Shown here in pieces: positions 9,081 to 18,613 of a stretch of 57,078 nucleotides of DNA. How positions within the stretch are numbered: the first letter of the stretch is position 1; the number at the start of each line of letters is the position of its first letter. Under the pieces are notes generated by a model. That model was not told where the DNA came from. It was given only the letters and a program-made list of their open reading frames with translations, and made no database searches. The position numbers and the translations under genes were made by a program. Source of the DNA: Deltaproteobacteria bacterium (GTDB lineage Bacteria > Desulfobacterota > Desulfovibrionia > Desulfovibrionales > Desulfovibrionaceae); contig SAAX01000008.1 of NCBI GenBank assembly GCA_009929215.1, positions 1-57,078 of the forward strand, read 5' to 3'.

Positions 9081-10681
9081 AGCTATCCCACACGGAAGCC
9101 TCAGGGCCCTCGCTGCGCAGCTGGCTGTTGTGCCTTGCTGCCGCTGTGGGCTTGTGGCTTGGTTTTCCCAATGATTTCATAAGCTTTCCGCCACTGGTAT
9201 TTGCATGGCCAGCGGCGCTGACCTTGCTGGGCCGCGAGGCCTCAAGCCGCGCCCAGGCACTGCGCCTAGGGTGGCTTGCCACCATTGCCGGGGGCATTGC
9301 CGCCCTTTACTGGCTTACCCTGCCCGTGCACAACGTGGGCGGGTTGCCCTGGCTGCTGGCCATACCCTGCGCCCTGTTCATCGTTGCCTGCATTGGCAGC
9401 GTAGGCGGCCTTTTTGCTGTGGCTGCCCATATGCTGCGCGCACGCCCCGCATGGGTTCAGGCCGTGCTGCTGGGGCTATTGTGGTACCTACTGCAAACCG
9501 TGTACGCCCGCGCCCTGGGCTTTCCCTGGCTGGACATGGCGGGTGCGCTTTCGCCCTGGCCGGTGCTGGTACAGGCTGCTGATGTGGTGGGCGGCTATGC
9601 CCTTACCGGTCTGTGGACCATGGCTGCCCTGTTGTGCTGCCTTGGTTTTGCCGATGCCGCACGGCGGTTTTGCCCCAACAGGGCAAGCCTGATACCCGGC
9701 CTGGTGCTGGCAGCGGCACTTTTGTGCTACGGCGGCTGGCGGCTGTACGCCAACCCGCTCAACAGCAACCCCACCGGCCCGCAGATCATCGACGTGCTCT
9801 ATGTTGAGGGCAATGTGGACCAGAACCAGAAGTGGGTTCCGGCTTTTCAGCGGCAGACGGTGGATCTGTACCTTGGCCTTACCTATCAGGGACTGGCCGA
9901 AAAGCCGGACGCCAAGCCCCTCATCATCTGGCCAGAAACAGCCCTGCCTTTCTTTTTTGAGATCAATGGCCTGCATGCGCCGCGCATACGCGAGTTAGCC
10001 GCCCACACCCACAACCTCGTGCTGTTTGGCGCGCCGGGTTTGGAACGCCGCCCCGACAAGCGCGAACCGGATGTGTATAACCGTGCGTTTTTGCTGGGCC
10101 CCAACGGCGATACCGTGGGCTATTACGACAAGGAACATCTGGTTCCCTTTGGCGAATATCTACCAGAGTGGCTCAACTGGGGTTTTCTTGAGGCCCTGCT
10201 GCAAGGGGTTGGCGTGTACCAGACGGGCACGGCCATCGCCCCCTTGCGCCATGACAATCTTGCCCTGGGAATGCTCATCTGCTATGAGGGAATATTCCCG
10301 TGGCTTGCCCAGAACCGCGTGACGGACGGGGCCAATATTCTTGTAGATATCAGCAATGACGGCTGGTTCGGCAATACCCCGGCAGCCCGCCAGCATCTCT
10401 ACCTCACGGCCTTGCGTGCTGTGGAGCAGAACCGCTGGATACTGCGCGGAACCAACACGGGCATTTCTGTGGTGATCGACCCGCGTGGCCGCCTTGCCAT
10501 GCAGGGTGGCCAGTTCAAGGCGCAGGCAGTATGGGGCAAGGCCGCGCTGGAATCCGCGCCAAGCGTGTTCCACATGCTCTCGCCCTGGCTTTTTCCTGCG
10601 GCGGCAGCGGCCTTTGTGGCCCTGTTGCTGTTTGGCCCCGGCGGCACCATTGCACGGCGCAGAGCCGCGCAACGCCCCTGA
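9077..10681 (+). CDS. lnt: Apolipoprotein N-acyltransferase
   Basis: Inner-membrane enzyme that adds the third acyl chain to the N-terminal cysteine of lipoproteins. 534 residues: a multi-helix N-terminal half, then a nitrilase-like domain with the catalytic triad E287 (WPETALPFF), K352 (YYDKEHLVPFGEY) and C402 (LICYEGIFP). Translationally coupled to the CorC-like gene by ATGA, a gene order common in Gram-negatives. Confidence 0.97.
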   Translation: MKLSHTEASGPSLRSWLLCLAAAVGLWLGFPNDFISFPPLVFAWPAALTLLGREASSRAQALRLGWLATIAGGIAALYWLTLPVHNVGGLPWLLAIPCALFIVACIGSVGGLFAVAAHMLRARPAWVQAVLLGLLWYLLQTVYARALGFPWLDMAGALSPWPVLVQAADVVGGYALTGLWTMAALLCCLGFADAARRFCPNRASLIPGLVLAAALLCYGGWRLYANPLNSNPTGPQIIDVLYVEGNVDQNQKWVPAFQRQTVDLYLGLTYQGLAEKPDAKPLIIWPETALPFFFEINGLHAPRIRELAAHTHNLVLFGAPGLERRPDKREPDVYNRAFLLGPNGDTVGYYDKEHLVPFGEYLPEWLNWGFLEALLQGVGVYQTGTAIAPLRHDNLALGMLICYEGIFPWLAQNRVTDGANILVDISNDGWFGNTPAARQHLYLTALRAVEQNRWILRGTNTGISVVIDPRGRLAMQGGQFKAQAVWGKAALESAPSVFHMLSPWLFPAAAAAFVALLLFGPGGTIARRRAAQRP

Positions 10682-10779
10682 CGCCAGCACAAGCGCGGCC
10701 CACGGCTGCAAACCGTGCGTTTATGCACCGCCTGCCCCTGCAAAACATCAACCGACACATTTAACCCCCTAGTATCCCA

Positions 10780-11893
10780 ATGCTGCAACTCAGTGATCTG
10801 CGCGCCACCTGCCAGCCCCTTTCTCAACGCTTCGCCACCCTTTGGGGGCGTCTTTGACGTTGCGGCCAGCCAAAAGCGCCTGCAAGATATAGAACACGAA
10901 ATTTCGCGCCCCGGCGCGTGGGACAATCCCGAAGCCCTGACCCCTGTTTTGCAGGAAAAGCGTCGGCTTGAAGAAGAAATAGAGCGCCTCTCGCGCCTCA
11001 AGACTTGCCATGACGACATGAACGAATGGCTGGTTCTTGCCTCTGAAAGCGAAGACCCCGAGGCCATGGAATCGCTCGACCAGCAAATCCGCGATCTTAC
11101 CGCGCAGCTGGACGAAACGGAACTTGTGATGCTGCTTTCTGCCGAAGAGGATAATCAGGACGCCATTCTTGAAATCCACCCCGGCGCAGGCGGCACAGAA
11201 TCGCAAGACTGGGCCGAAATGCTGCTGCGCATGTACACCCGTTGGGCCGCGCGCCACAAATACAGCGTTGAAGAGCTGGACTACCTGCCCGGCGACGAGG
11301 CGGGCGTCAAAAGCGTTACCCTGCGCATTGCGGGCCCGCACGCCTTTGGCTTTCTCAAGAGCGAGCGCGGCATCCATCGTCTTATACGCATTTCGCCCTT
11401 CGACTCCTCTGGCCGCCGCCATACCTCGTTTGCCTCGGTGGATGTGATCCCCGATGTGGGCAACGACATTGAGCTGGACATCAAGGAATCCGACATCCGG
11501 GTGGATATTTTCCGCTCCAGCGGCCCCGGCGGGCAAAGCGTCAACACCACCAGCTCGGCGGTGCGCGTAACCCACATTCCCACGGGCGTTACTGCCCAGT
11601 GCCAGAATGAAAAATCGCAGCACCACAACAAGGATACCGCCATGCGCGTGCTGCGTGCGCGCCTGTATAACTTGGAGCTGCAAAAGCGCGAGGCAGAGCG
11701 TCAGGCAGAATATGCCGGCAAGGATGCCATTGCCTTTGGTAGCCAGATACGCACCTATACCCTTCAGCCCTACCGGCTGGTCAAAGACCACCGCACAAAC
11801 TCTGAAGCGGGTGATGTAGAAGCGGTTTTGAACGGACAGATCGACCAGTTCCAGCACGATTACCTGATGCACCGCCATGAGCAACAACGCTGA
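10780..11893 (+). CDS. prfB: Peptide chain release factor 2 (programmed +1 frameshift)
   Basis: RF2 recognises UGA and UAA. The gene is in two frames. ATG at 10780 opens 25 codons ending CTT (10852-10854) then TGA (10855-10857), and reading resumes one base on, GAC at 10856, to the stop at 11893. The joined product is about 370 residues. An internal Shine-Dalgarno-like GGGGG (10844-10848) sits three bases before CTT, the same spacing as in E. coli prfB. Codon-recognition SPF (ISPFDSSGRR) and catalytic GGQ (SGPGGQSVN) motifs are present. A single-frame ORF from 10715 gives a false N-terminus. Confidence 0.97.
10844..10858 (+). promoter_or_regulatory. prfB: RF2 autoregulatory +1 frameshift site
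   Basis: The elements are GGGGG, three bases, CTT, TGA, C. In known prfB genes low RF2 lets the ribosome slip at CTT-TGA-C, helped by the upstream SD-like stretch, so RF2 controls its own synthesis. All elements are here in the standard spacing. Confidence 0.93.
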
Positions 11894-12689
11894 CTTTGAC
11901 GCCCTGGCCAACGAACTGCGCGCCCTGCGACAGGCAGACGGCGCAGCTTCGCGTTCCGGCACGCAATCTGTGCTGGTGGCACGCCTGTTGCCGGGCTTCA
12001 ACGAAAGTCGGTGGCGGGAATTTTTGCGCCGCTACCCAACGGGCCGCTGGTGTGCCCTGCCCGCCGGGCCGGGTCTGCTGCCTGACATGGGCGGCGGTGC
12101 TGGCAACGCACCCGATCACCTTGCCCACCTGCTGATGGCTGAAATGTTTACGGTGCAGATTCAGCGCGAGCTGCTGCGCCTTTCGCGCACGGGCGGCGAC
12201 CTTGCACTGGTCGAAGCGGGCCTGAATGACCGCGATGGGCTGGAAGCCCGCTTGGGGCAACCCACGGTTCAGGCCCTTGAAGGCTGTCTTGTGGATTGCC
12301 TACGCCAGTGCCGCGAAGAATGCGACACCTTGGGGTGCACCGGGCCAGACCGCTATGCCCTGCTGCTGCCAGGGGTGGGGGTACTGCGTGCCCGCTTGAT
12401 GGCCGAGCAGATACAAAAGATATTTGCTGTCCAGGCTACGGAAGTTATTGCGGCCTCGGGCAAGGGCAAACATGCCGCCAAGCCTGTATGCGCCATTGGC
12501 ATAGCCTGTGCCGACCAGGGGGGCCGACCGACCCCAGAAGCCCTGCTGGGCAAGGCAACGCAGGCCATGAATGAGGCTATGGCGCAAAAACATGGGCACA
12601 TTTGCGTTGCGGGCGGCGCGGCCCTTGAATCCAGAAACACGCTTGTGCAATCCAGCGAAAAACGATTTCTCTTCTTTGGGGGAAACTGA
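11877..12689 (+). CDS. Degenerate GGDEF-domain protein
   Basis: 270 residues overlapping the prfB end by 17 bases. A GGDEF-like fold can be followed from SRTGGDLALVEAGLNDRDG to DRYALLLPG and LMAEQIQKIF, but the active-site GG(D/E)EF is replaced by GPDRY, so cyclase activity is unlikely. Possibly a catalytically dead c-di-GMP-type domain with a regulatory or scaffold role. It is coupled (TGATG) to the following MinD/FlhG ATPase. Confidence 0.65.
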   Translation: MSNNADFDALANELRALRQADGAASRSGTQSVLVARLLPGFNESRWREFLRRYPTGRWCALPAGPGLLPDMGGGAGNAPDHLAHLLMAEMFTVQIQRELLRLSRTGGDLALVEAGLNDRDGLEARLGQPTVQALEGCLVDCLRQCREECDTLGCTGPDRYALLLPGVGVLRARLMAEQIQKIFAVQATEVIAASGKGKHAAKPVCAIGIACADQGGRPTPEALLGKATQAMNEAMAQKHGHICVAGGAALESRNTLVQSSEKRFLFFGGN

Positions 12690-13501
12690 TGGCCAATACG
12701 ACATTGAGCATTGCCCTGCTGAGCGGCAAAGGCGGCGTGGGCAAAACAAACATGTCGCTCAATATAGCCTGCGCCCTGCACCAGATGGGCTTTAAAACCC
12801 TGCTGATGGACTGCGACCTGGGCCTTGCCAACCTTGACGTGCTGCTTGGCATCACGCCCGAAGGCAACTTGCAGACCGCCCTTTTGGGCGAGGCCGACGT
12901 TTCTGATGTGCTCTGCCAGATAGATGGCGAAAATTTTGCCGTGCTGCCCGCCGCATCCGGGGTTCCCGAACTTACCGAGCTGCAACCCGAAGCGCGCGAT
13001 CTTTTGCTCTCGCGCCTTGAGCCTGTGCTGCACAAATATGATTTTGTATTCATGGATATTGGCGCGGGCATTTCAGGCACGGTGCAGACCTTTGCCGCCA
13101 TGGCCTCGGTGCGTCTGGTTGTCATAACCCCAGAGCCCACCTCGCTCACCGACAGCTACGCGCTCATCAAGGTGCTCAACAGCCGCTACGGCCTGCGCGA
13201 CTTTATGGTGCTGGTCAATCAGGCTACCTCGCAGGCAGAGGCCAAATCTTCATTCGACAAACTGGCTGGCGCGTGCAAACATTTTTTGCACATTGAGCCA
13301 GTGTTGCTTGGCCATGTGCGCACTGACAAAAAACTGCCCGAGGCCGTGTGCCTGCAAAAACCGCTGATGATGCATGCTCCCGGCAGCCCGGCAGCCCACG
13401 ATTTGCAAACTCTTGCCGGGCGTTTGCAGCGTATTCGCCTGGGAATGCTTGACTGGCTTGGGCCGCGCAACATTTTGCAGCCCATGCCGATTCAGGAGTA
13501 G
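12689..13501 (+). CDS. MinD/FlhG-family P-loop ATPase
   Basis: 270 residues with deviant Walker A GKGGVGKT at 13-20 (signature lysine K15), the switch DCDLGLANLDVLLG, and Walker B FVFMDIGAGIS. It resembles FlhG/YlxH, which sets flagellar number and place, more than septal MinD. No FlhF or MinC/MinE partner is visible here. Translationally coupled to the degenerate GGDEF gene, so the two products may act together in polar organisation (inference). Confidence 0.8.
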   Translation: MANTTLSIALLSGKGGVGKTNMSLNIACALHQMGFKTLLMDCDLGLANLDVLLGITPEGNLQTALLGEADVSDVLCQIDGENFAVLPAASGVPELTELQPEARDLLLSRLEPVLHKYDFVFMDIGAGISGTVQTFAAMASVRLVVITPEPTSLTDSYALIKVLNSRYGLRDFMVLVNQATSQAEAKSSFDKLAGACKHFLHIEPVLLGHVRTDKKLPEAVCLQKPLMMHAPGSPAAHDLQTLAGRLQRIRLGMLDWLGPRNILQPMPIQE

Positions 13502-13613
13502 AATTTAATCCAAACTGTTTACCTTGTCCGAAAAAAGGTATAGGATTGAATTACTAATAAATGCCCCAGCTTGTCCCATTTGGGCAAACATGTAACGCGG
13601 TCACGGAGGCATG

Positions 13614-13889
13614 ATGAACAAGAGCGAGCTTATCAAGGCACTGGCCGACGAAACCAACATCCCTCTTGACGATGCGTCGCTGGTGGTAACCACCTTTTTT
13701 GACGCCATGAAAAAATCGCTGCTTTCTGGAGAGCGTATTGAGATACGCGGCTTCGGCAGCTTCAAAATCAAGGAGTACGAAGGCTATGCCGGCCGCAATC
13801 CTAAAACCGGCGAAAGCGTCGTAGTTGCCTCAAAACGCCTGCCCTTCTTCCGGGCTGGCAAGGAATTGAAAGAATTTATCAATCAGTAA
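13614..13889 (+). CDS. HU/IHF-family DNA-binding protein
   Basis: 91 residues with the HU/IHF fold: helical dimer N-terminus (KSELIKALADE), RIEIRGFGSFKIKEY, and the DNA-binding arm GRNPKTGESVVVASKRLPFFRAGKEL. Start choice: GGAGG at 13605-13609 is one base from the ATG at 13611 but four from the ATG at 13614, so 13614 is preferred. HU and IHF-alpha/beta cannot be separated with certainty. A strong terminator follows. Confidence 0.9.
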   Translation: MNKSELIKALADETNIPLDDASLVVTTFFDAMKKSLLSGERIEIRGFGSFKIKEYEGYAGRNPKTGESVVVASKRLPFFRAGKELKEFINQ

Positions 13890-13927
13890 GGCCTTAGCGC
13901 TGCCGAACTGAGGCCCGTTTGGGCCGC

Positions 13928-13976
13928 CCTGCCTGCGAAGGCCAAACCTTCGCGCGGGCTTTTGTTCGTTTTTTTG
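13928..13976 (+). terminator. Rho-independent terminator after the HU gene
   Basis: A GC-rich stem-loop (GCGAAGG with CCTTCGC, extended by flanking GC pairs) is followed by TTTTGTTCGTTTTTTT. It separates the HU gene from dapA. Confidence 0.8.
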
Positions 13977-14003
13977 CAGCGCATGGACACACAGGAGCAT
14001 GTA

Positions 14004-14882
14004 ATGCAATTTTCAGGTGCATTGACCGCGCTTGTAACCCCGTTCAGAAACAACGAACTGGACGAAGAAGCGTACCGAGCATTTATTGAACACCAGATCA
14101 GCGAGGGCATTCACGGTCTGGTTCCCTGCGGAACCACCGGCGAATCTGCCACCCTGACCCACGAAGAACACGAAAGGGTTATTGAAATCTGCATTGACCA
14201 GGTCAAGGGCCGCGTGCCCGTGCTGGCCGGTGCTGGTTCCAACAATACGGCGGAAGCAATCCGCCTGACAAAGTTTGCAAAAAAGGCGGGCGCCGATGGC
14301 GCACTGCTGATCACGCCCTACTACAACAAGCCCACGCAAGAGGGCATGTACCAGCACTACAAGGCCATTGCTCAGGCAGTGGACATGCCGCTGGTTCCTT
14401 ACAACGTGCCTGGACGCACGGGCTGCAACCTGCTGCCCGCCACCCTGGCCCGCCTGGCCCACGATTTTTCCAACATAGTGGGCGTAAAGGAAGCTACCGG
14501 CGACATGATGCAGGGCAGCCGCGTGCTTGAAAGCTGCCCCGAAAAGTTCAGTGTGCTTTCTGGCGACGACCTTACCGCCATTTCCCTTATGGCTCTTGGC
14601 GGCACTGGTGTGATTTCCGTTACCTCCAACCTTGTGCCTGGCCGCGTGGCTGCCATGTGCAATGCTTTCAACAAGGGCGACCTCAAGGAAGCAGCGCGCA
14701 TCCACCATTCGCTCTTTCCCCTGCACGAGGCCCTCTTTTTCGAGAGCAATCCCATTCCGGCCAAGACCGCTCTGGCGCTCATGGGCCGCATGGATGCGGA
14801 AGTGCGGCTGCCTCTCTGGCCCATGGGGCAGGACACCAAGCAGAAGCTTATAGACGTGCTGCGCCAGCAAAACCTTATCTAG
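14004..14882 (+). CDS. dapA: 4-hydroxy-tetrahydrodipicolinate synthase
   Basis: Condenses pyruvate with aspartate semialdehyde, the first committed step to diaminopimelate and lysine. 292 residues, family length. Schiff-base lysine K162 in GVKEATGD, T44/T45 in CGTTGES, Y133 in VPYNVPGR and the substrate arginine R138 are all present. The start at 14004 is set by CAGGAG about seven bases upstream and by the family N-terminus (FSGALTALVTPF). A longer ORF from 13962 runs into the upstream terminator and is rejected. Confidence 0.97.
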   Translation: MQFSGALTALVTPFRNNELDEEAYRAFIEHQISEGIHGLVPCGTTGESATLTHEEHERVIEICIDQVKGRVPVLAGAGSNNTAEAIRLTKFAKKAGADGALLITPYYNKPTQEGMYQHYKAIAQAVDMPLVPYNVPGRTGCNLLPATLARLAHDFSNIVGVKEATGDMMQGSRVLESCPEKFSVLSGDDLTAISLMALGGTGVISVTSNLVPGRVAAMCNAFNKGDLKEAARIHHSLFPLHEALFFESNPIPAKTALALMGRMDAEVRLPLWPMGQDTKQKLIDVLRQQNLI

Positions 14883-14904
14883 CGTTCAGCCACGGTACAA
14901 AATC

Positions 14905-14938
14905 AAAGCCCCCAAACCGGCACGGTTTGGGGGCTTTT
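14905..14938. terminator. Bidirectional terminator between dapA and phoU
   Basis: AAAGCCCCCAAACC pairs with GGTTTGGGGGCTTTT around a short loop, giving a T-rich tail on both strands. It lies between the converging dapA and phoU genes. Confidence 0.88.
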
Positions 14939-14966
14939 GCATTGATTGCTTTGTGGCAAAAAGCCT

Positions 14967-15806
14967 TTAGTCGCGTCCTTCCCCGGCTTCGGGGTTTTTT
15001 CCTTTGCCAGTGGTGCTGGGCAGAACCGTATTGTTTGGCGCTGCTACAGACTGGACGGCAGGCTGGGCAGCGGCAGCCTTGGGGGCAGCCTTGGCAGCAG
15101 TGGCCCTAACTGCGGCACGTGCTTCTTCGCTACGCTCATCACCCTTGTGCTTCAGACTTTCGCCCTGATTGATAAAGTAAACCTGCTCGGCAATGTTGAT
15201 GGAGCGCCGCCACACACGCGTGAGCGACCGGGCCACCAATATGATATGCATGGCCTGATAGGGCTCAAGGCTGGATTCCGGATCAGAGAGCCCTTCCATG
15301 ATTTCCTGAATGATGCGTACTTCGCACTGCACGGCTTCTTCATCACCGCGCAGCATATACAAGGCATCCTCAGCATTATTCTCGCGAAACACGCGCACGG
15401 CCCGGTCGAACGATTCACTGGCTTTGTAAAACATTTCGCGCACGTGCGAGATAATCTCAAAGCCGGGCTTGTCCTGCAATAAAATGGTTTGTTCAGCTAT
15501 GCTCACGGCTTCATCGCCGATGCGTTCCAAATCCACCACCATGCGCAGGGCGCTGACCACAAAACGCAGATCTTTAGCCACGGGCTGGGTGCGGGCCAGC
15601 AGTTGCAGGGCCATTTCGTCTATTTCGTTTTCCAGGGCATCCACGGCTGCGTCATTTTCTATGACAGACGCGGCCCTGCCGGGGTCGCCCGCTGCCATGG
15701 CCTTGCCGGCGTCTTCAAGGGCAATGCCCACACTGGCGCACATGACCAGCATTCTGGTACGCAGTGACACAAGCAGTTGTTGCAGATAATTGGCCTGTTG
15801 CTGCAT
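14967..15806 (-). CDS. phoU: Phosphate transport regulator PhoU
   Basis: 279 residues with two PhoU helical-bundle repeats (first with LENEIDEMALQLLARTQPVAKDLR and LERIGDEAVSIAEQ; second with LTRVWRRSINIAEQVYF). Known PhoU proteins relay PstSCAB occupancy to PhoR and damp the Pho response. The last ~55 residues are an Ala/Lys/Pro-rich tail not typical of PhoU. The ATG at 15806 has GGGAG upstream and starts the conserved MQQQANYLQQLL; a longer ORF start at 15884 is not supported. Last gene of phoB-phoR-pstB-phoU. Confidence 0.92.
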   Translation of the reverse strand: MQQQANYLQQLLVSLRTRMLVMCASVGIALEDAGKAMAAGDPGRAASVIENDAAVDALENEIDEMALQLLARTQPVAKDLRFVVSALRMVVDLERIGDEAVSIAEQTILLQDKPGFEIISHVREMFYKASESFDRAVRVFRENNAEDALYMLRGDEEAVQCEVRIIQEIMEGLSDPESSLEPYQAMHIILVARSLTRVWRRSINIAEQVYFINQGESLKHKGDERSEEARAAVRATAAKAAPKAAAAQPAVQSVAAPNNTVLPSTTGKGKNPEAGEGRD

Positions 15807-15902
15807 GATCGTTCTCCCGGAACAGCTACGCTTGAATGTGAAATTTTCGTTGCGCTGCCAGCGCGCGGCACATGAGGTGCGCAATGCGCGGTTGCGGCCC
15901 GT

Positions 15903-16658
15903 TTAGCCAAAGCGGCCTGTAATATAGTCTTCTGTCTGCTTTTTGGCTGGCCGGGTAAACATGACATCGGTGGCGTTGTGCTCGATGAGCCTGCCCATGT
16001 AGAAAAATGCCGTGTAGTCCGACACGCGGGCCGCCTGCTGCATGTTGTGCGTCACAATAATGATGGAAAGCGACTCGCGCAGTTCGCGTATGCTTTCTTC
16101 AATTTTTTGCGTGGCAATGGGGTCAAGGGCGCTGGCGGGCTCGTCCATCAGCAGCACTTCTGGCTCCACCGCGAGGGCGCGGGCTATGCACAGGCGCTGC
16201 TGCTGCCCGCCCGAAAGCCCCAGAGCCGGGCTTTGCAGACGATCCTTCACTTCTTCAAATATGGCCGCCCGGCGCAATGAAAGTTCTACCTTTTCGGCAA
16301 TGAGGCTTTCGTCACTCAGACCGTTGACCCGCAGGCCGTAGGCCACGTTTTCATAAATGGTTTTGGGAAAGGGATTGGGCTTCTGAAAAACCATGCCCAC
16401 ACGGCAGCGCAGCGAAACCACGTCTGTGTCGGGGCGGTTAACATCCTGCCCGTCCAGCAGAATTTCGCCTTCAACGCGCGCGCCGGGAACCAGATCATTC
16501 ATGCGGTTGAGGCAGCGCAAAAAGGTTGATTTGCCGCAGCCCGAGGGCCCGATGAGGGCCGTAACCCGGCGCGGCTCAAAATTGAGGCTCACCTCGTGCA
16601 GGGCCTTGTTTTGCCCATAGTACACACTGACGTTGCGTGCCAGCAGATGCTCGTTCAT
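15903..16658 (-). CDS. pstB: Phosphate ABC transporter ATP-binding protein PstB
   Basis: ATPase of the high-affinity phosphate importer, 251 residues. Walker [10 protein letters not shown], the PstB-specific FQKPNPFP after the first core, [16 protein letters not shown], and Walker [13 protein letters not shown] are visible. It overlaps the phoR stop by four bases. It sits with the regulators on this strand while its permeases PstC/PstA and PstS are on the opposite strand 4 kb away, a split arrangement. Confidence 0.97.
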   Translation of the reverse strand: MNEHLLARNVSVYYGQNKALHEVSLNFEPRRVTALIGPSGCGKSTFLRCLNRMNDLVPGARVEGEILLDGQDVNRPDTDVVSLRCRVGMVFQKPNPFPKTIYENVAYGLRVNGLSDESLIAEKVELSLRRAAIFEEVKDRLQSPALGLSGGQQQRLCIARALAVEPEVLLMDEPASALDPIATQKIEESIRELRESLSIIIVTHNMQQAARVSDYTAFFYMGRLIEHNATDVMFTRPAKKQTEDYITGRFG

Positions 16659-18511
16659 GAAAGTGCCGCTCCGTGGACGGAAGAGATGGTGAAAACAAGG
16701 GCCGTGCTGCCGTCTTGCGTGGGGCTTTCTGCCCGAATGCGGCCGCCGTGCCGTTCAACTATGTGTTTGCAGATGGCCAGGCCAAGGCCGGTGGTGGCCT
16801 GCCCCCTGTGCCGCTCTACCTGATAAAATCGTTCAAAAACCCGCTCCAGATCCGCCTTGGGAATACCCGGGCCGTCGTCCACCACGCGAATGACTACATC
16901 GGTGCCGCTCTCACGCGCGCTGATACGCACGCTGCTGCCCTCCGGGGCGTAGCGCCCGGCATTTTCAATAAGGTTTCTGAACACCTGAGCCAAATGCGGC
17001 AAACTGGCGCGCACCCGGCAGGTTTCGGGAATATCCACTACAACCGAACATTTGCGGCGTTCCAGCGCCTCGCGGCACATGCCCACCGCCTGCGATACGG
17101 CCTCGCGCGGGTCAACCGGGCTTAGATCAAGGCTGCCGGTTTTGCCCTCCAGGCGGGCAAGGGTGAGCAGGTCATCCACCATGCGGCTGAGGCTGACCCC
17201 GTGCTTGAGAATGATCTCGCCAAAGCGGCGGCATTCGGGCGAGGCGTCCAGACTGATGAGGGTTTCGGCATAGCCCTGAATGGCTGTGAGCGGTGTGCGC
17301 AGCTCGTGGGACACATTGGCCACAAAGTCGCGCCGCACGCGCTCGAGCCGCATGAGCTCTGTAATGTCGTGGAACACGGCCACCGCGCCAATGCCTGTCT
17401 GCCCAAGATGCTCCAGCCCCGTGGGGCGGGATATGCAGACCGACATGACCTGGCCGGAAGAAAGCTCCAGTTGCAGATAACGCTGCTGCCTGCAAACTGC
17501 GGCCTCTTCGCTGGCGGCAAGGGTATCGCCCTCGGCCTGCGCTTCAGCCTGATCGACAGCGGCGACATCCTTTTGCCCGGGGGCCGTGCATGGGGCCATG
17601 GCCGCATCCACAGCGGCCTGAAGCTGGGGTGAGGGAATGACTTCTACCACCTGCGCACCCAGGGCCGATGCGGCAGCGGGAAATTCACGCGCCAGAGCGC
17701 GGTTGCATCTGCGTATGCGGCCATGCGGCCCCAGCACCAGCACACCGTCGCTCATGGTTTCGAGTATGCTTTCAAGCTGGGCGGTCTGCTCTGCCGCAGT
17801 GCGCACATGGTCTTCGATATTCTCGGCCATACGGTTCACGGCTTCTGCCAGAGGCGCAAATTCCTTGCCGGGAATACGGCGCAAACGGCGCTGAAAATTT
17901 CCCAGCGATATGGCCTCGACCACAGAAACCATCTGCGCAAGCGAATTGCGTAATGCGCCAGAAAGCAGCCCCGCAAGAATCAGTGAAAGCAGCAGCGTAA
18001 CTATGGCTATTCTGGTAAAAACCGCCACGCGGCTTTCGATTTCTTGCTGCAAGCTGGCCAGTGGCAAGGCAATACGCAACAGGTAGTTATTGTTTATGCG
18101 CACCGAGGCATAGGCCATATCAGTACCAAGCGTGCCGCTCGAACGGATGGAAAAACCCTGCCCGTCCTTCATGGCCGCCCGCACTTCGGGCCTGTCGGCG
18201 TGGTTGTCGAGTTTTGACACGGGCTGAGCGCCGGGAGCTGTATCTGCCAACACGTTACCGCTGTCGTCGAGCAGCGAAAGTCGCTCTTGCGGCATGCGCA
18301 GTATGATTGCCAGATCGCGTAAGCCCGTTGGACTCGGCCCGATTTTGTCAATAATCGCAGCCGCAAGCGTGGTCTCACGCAGCAACCTTTCGCGCGCAGT
18401 GTCAACCTGGCTTTGCTCAAAGGAAGATCTGCCGTAATAAACGGCTATCCCCGAAGCGATGAGCGCTGCCACAAGCACGCTGCAAAAAATTCGTGTTCTA
18501 AAGGAAAGCAT
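16655..18511 (-). CDS. phoR: Phosphate-regulon sensor histidine kinase PhoR
   Basis: 618 residues: TM1 (about 7-25), a periplasmic domain of ~125 residues, TM2, HAMP, a PAS domain, HisKA with the phosphorylated His in [15 protein letters not shown], then HATPase with N box ([17 protein letters not shown]), G1 DDGPGIP and G2 [10 protein letters not shown]. Between PAS and kinase there is a long Ala/Glu-rich insertion. The ATG at 18511 was chosen; GTG codons at 18523 and 18532 are alternatives. It follows phoB on the same strand, supporting the PhoR assignment. Confidence 0.9.
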   Translation of the reverse strand: MLSFRTRIFCSVLVAALIASGIAVYYGRSSFEQSQVDTARERLLRETTLAAAIIDKIGPSPTGLRDLAIILRMPQERLSLLDDSGNVLADTAPGAQPVSKLDNHADRPEVRAAMKDGQGFSIRSSGTLGTDMAYASVRINNNYLLRIALPLASLQQEIESRVAVFTRIAIVTLLLSLILAGLLSGALRNSLAQMVSVVEAISLGNFQRRLRRIPGKEFAPLAEAVNRMAENIEDHVRTAAEQTAQLESILETMSDGVLVLGPHGRIRRCNRALAREFPAAASALGAQVVEVIPSPQLQAAVDAAMAPCTAPGQKDVAAVDQAEAQAEGDTLAASEEAAVCRQQRYLQLELSSGQVMSVCISRPTGLEHLGQTGIGAVAVFHDITELMRLERVRRDFVANVSHELRTPLTAIQGYAETLISLDASPECRRFGEIILKHGVSLSRMVDDLLTLARLEGKTGSLDLSPVDPREAVSQAVGMCREALERRKCSVVVDIPETCRVRASLPHLAQVFRNLIENAGRYAPEGSSVRISARESGTDVVIRVVDDGPGIPKADLERVFERFYQVERHRGQATTGLGLAICKHIVERHGGRIRAESPTQDGSTALVFTISSVHGAALS

Positions 18512-18613
18512 GGTTTTTCTCACTCGTAACACGCTGTCATGGCCGCCACACCCCGGGCGTTGTGCCCCCCAGGGCGACCTTGCCCCATTGCACCCTTTGC
18601 ACCAGTTTGCCGC

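Noticed and set aside
10715..10855. In-frame N-terminal extension of prfB
   Set aside because: Residues before VFDVAASQKR do not resemble RF2; the true N-terminus is in the other frame from 10780 via the programmed frameshift.
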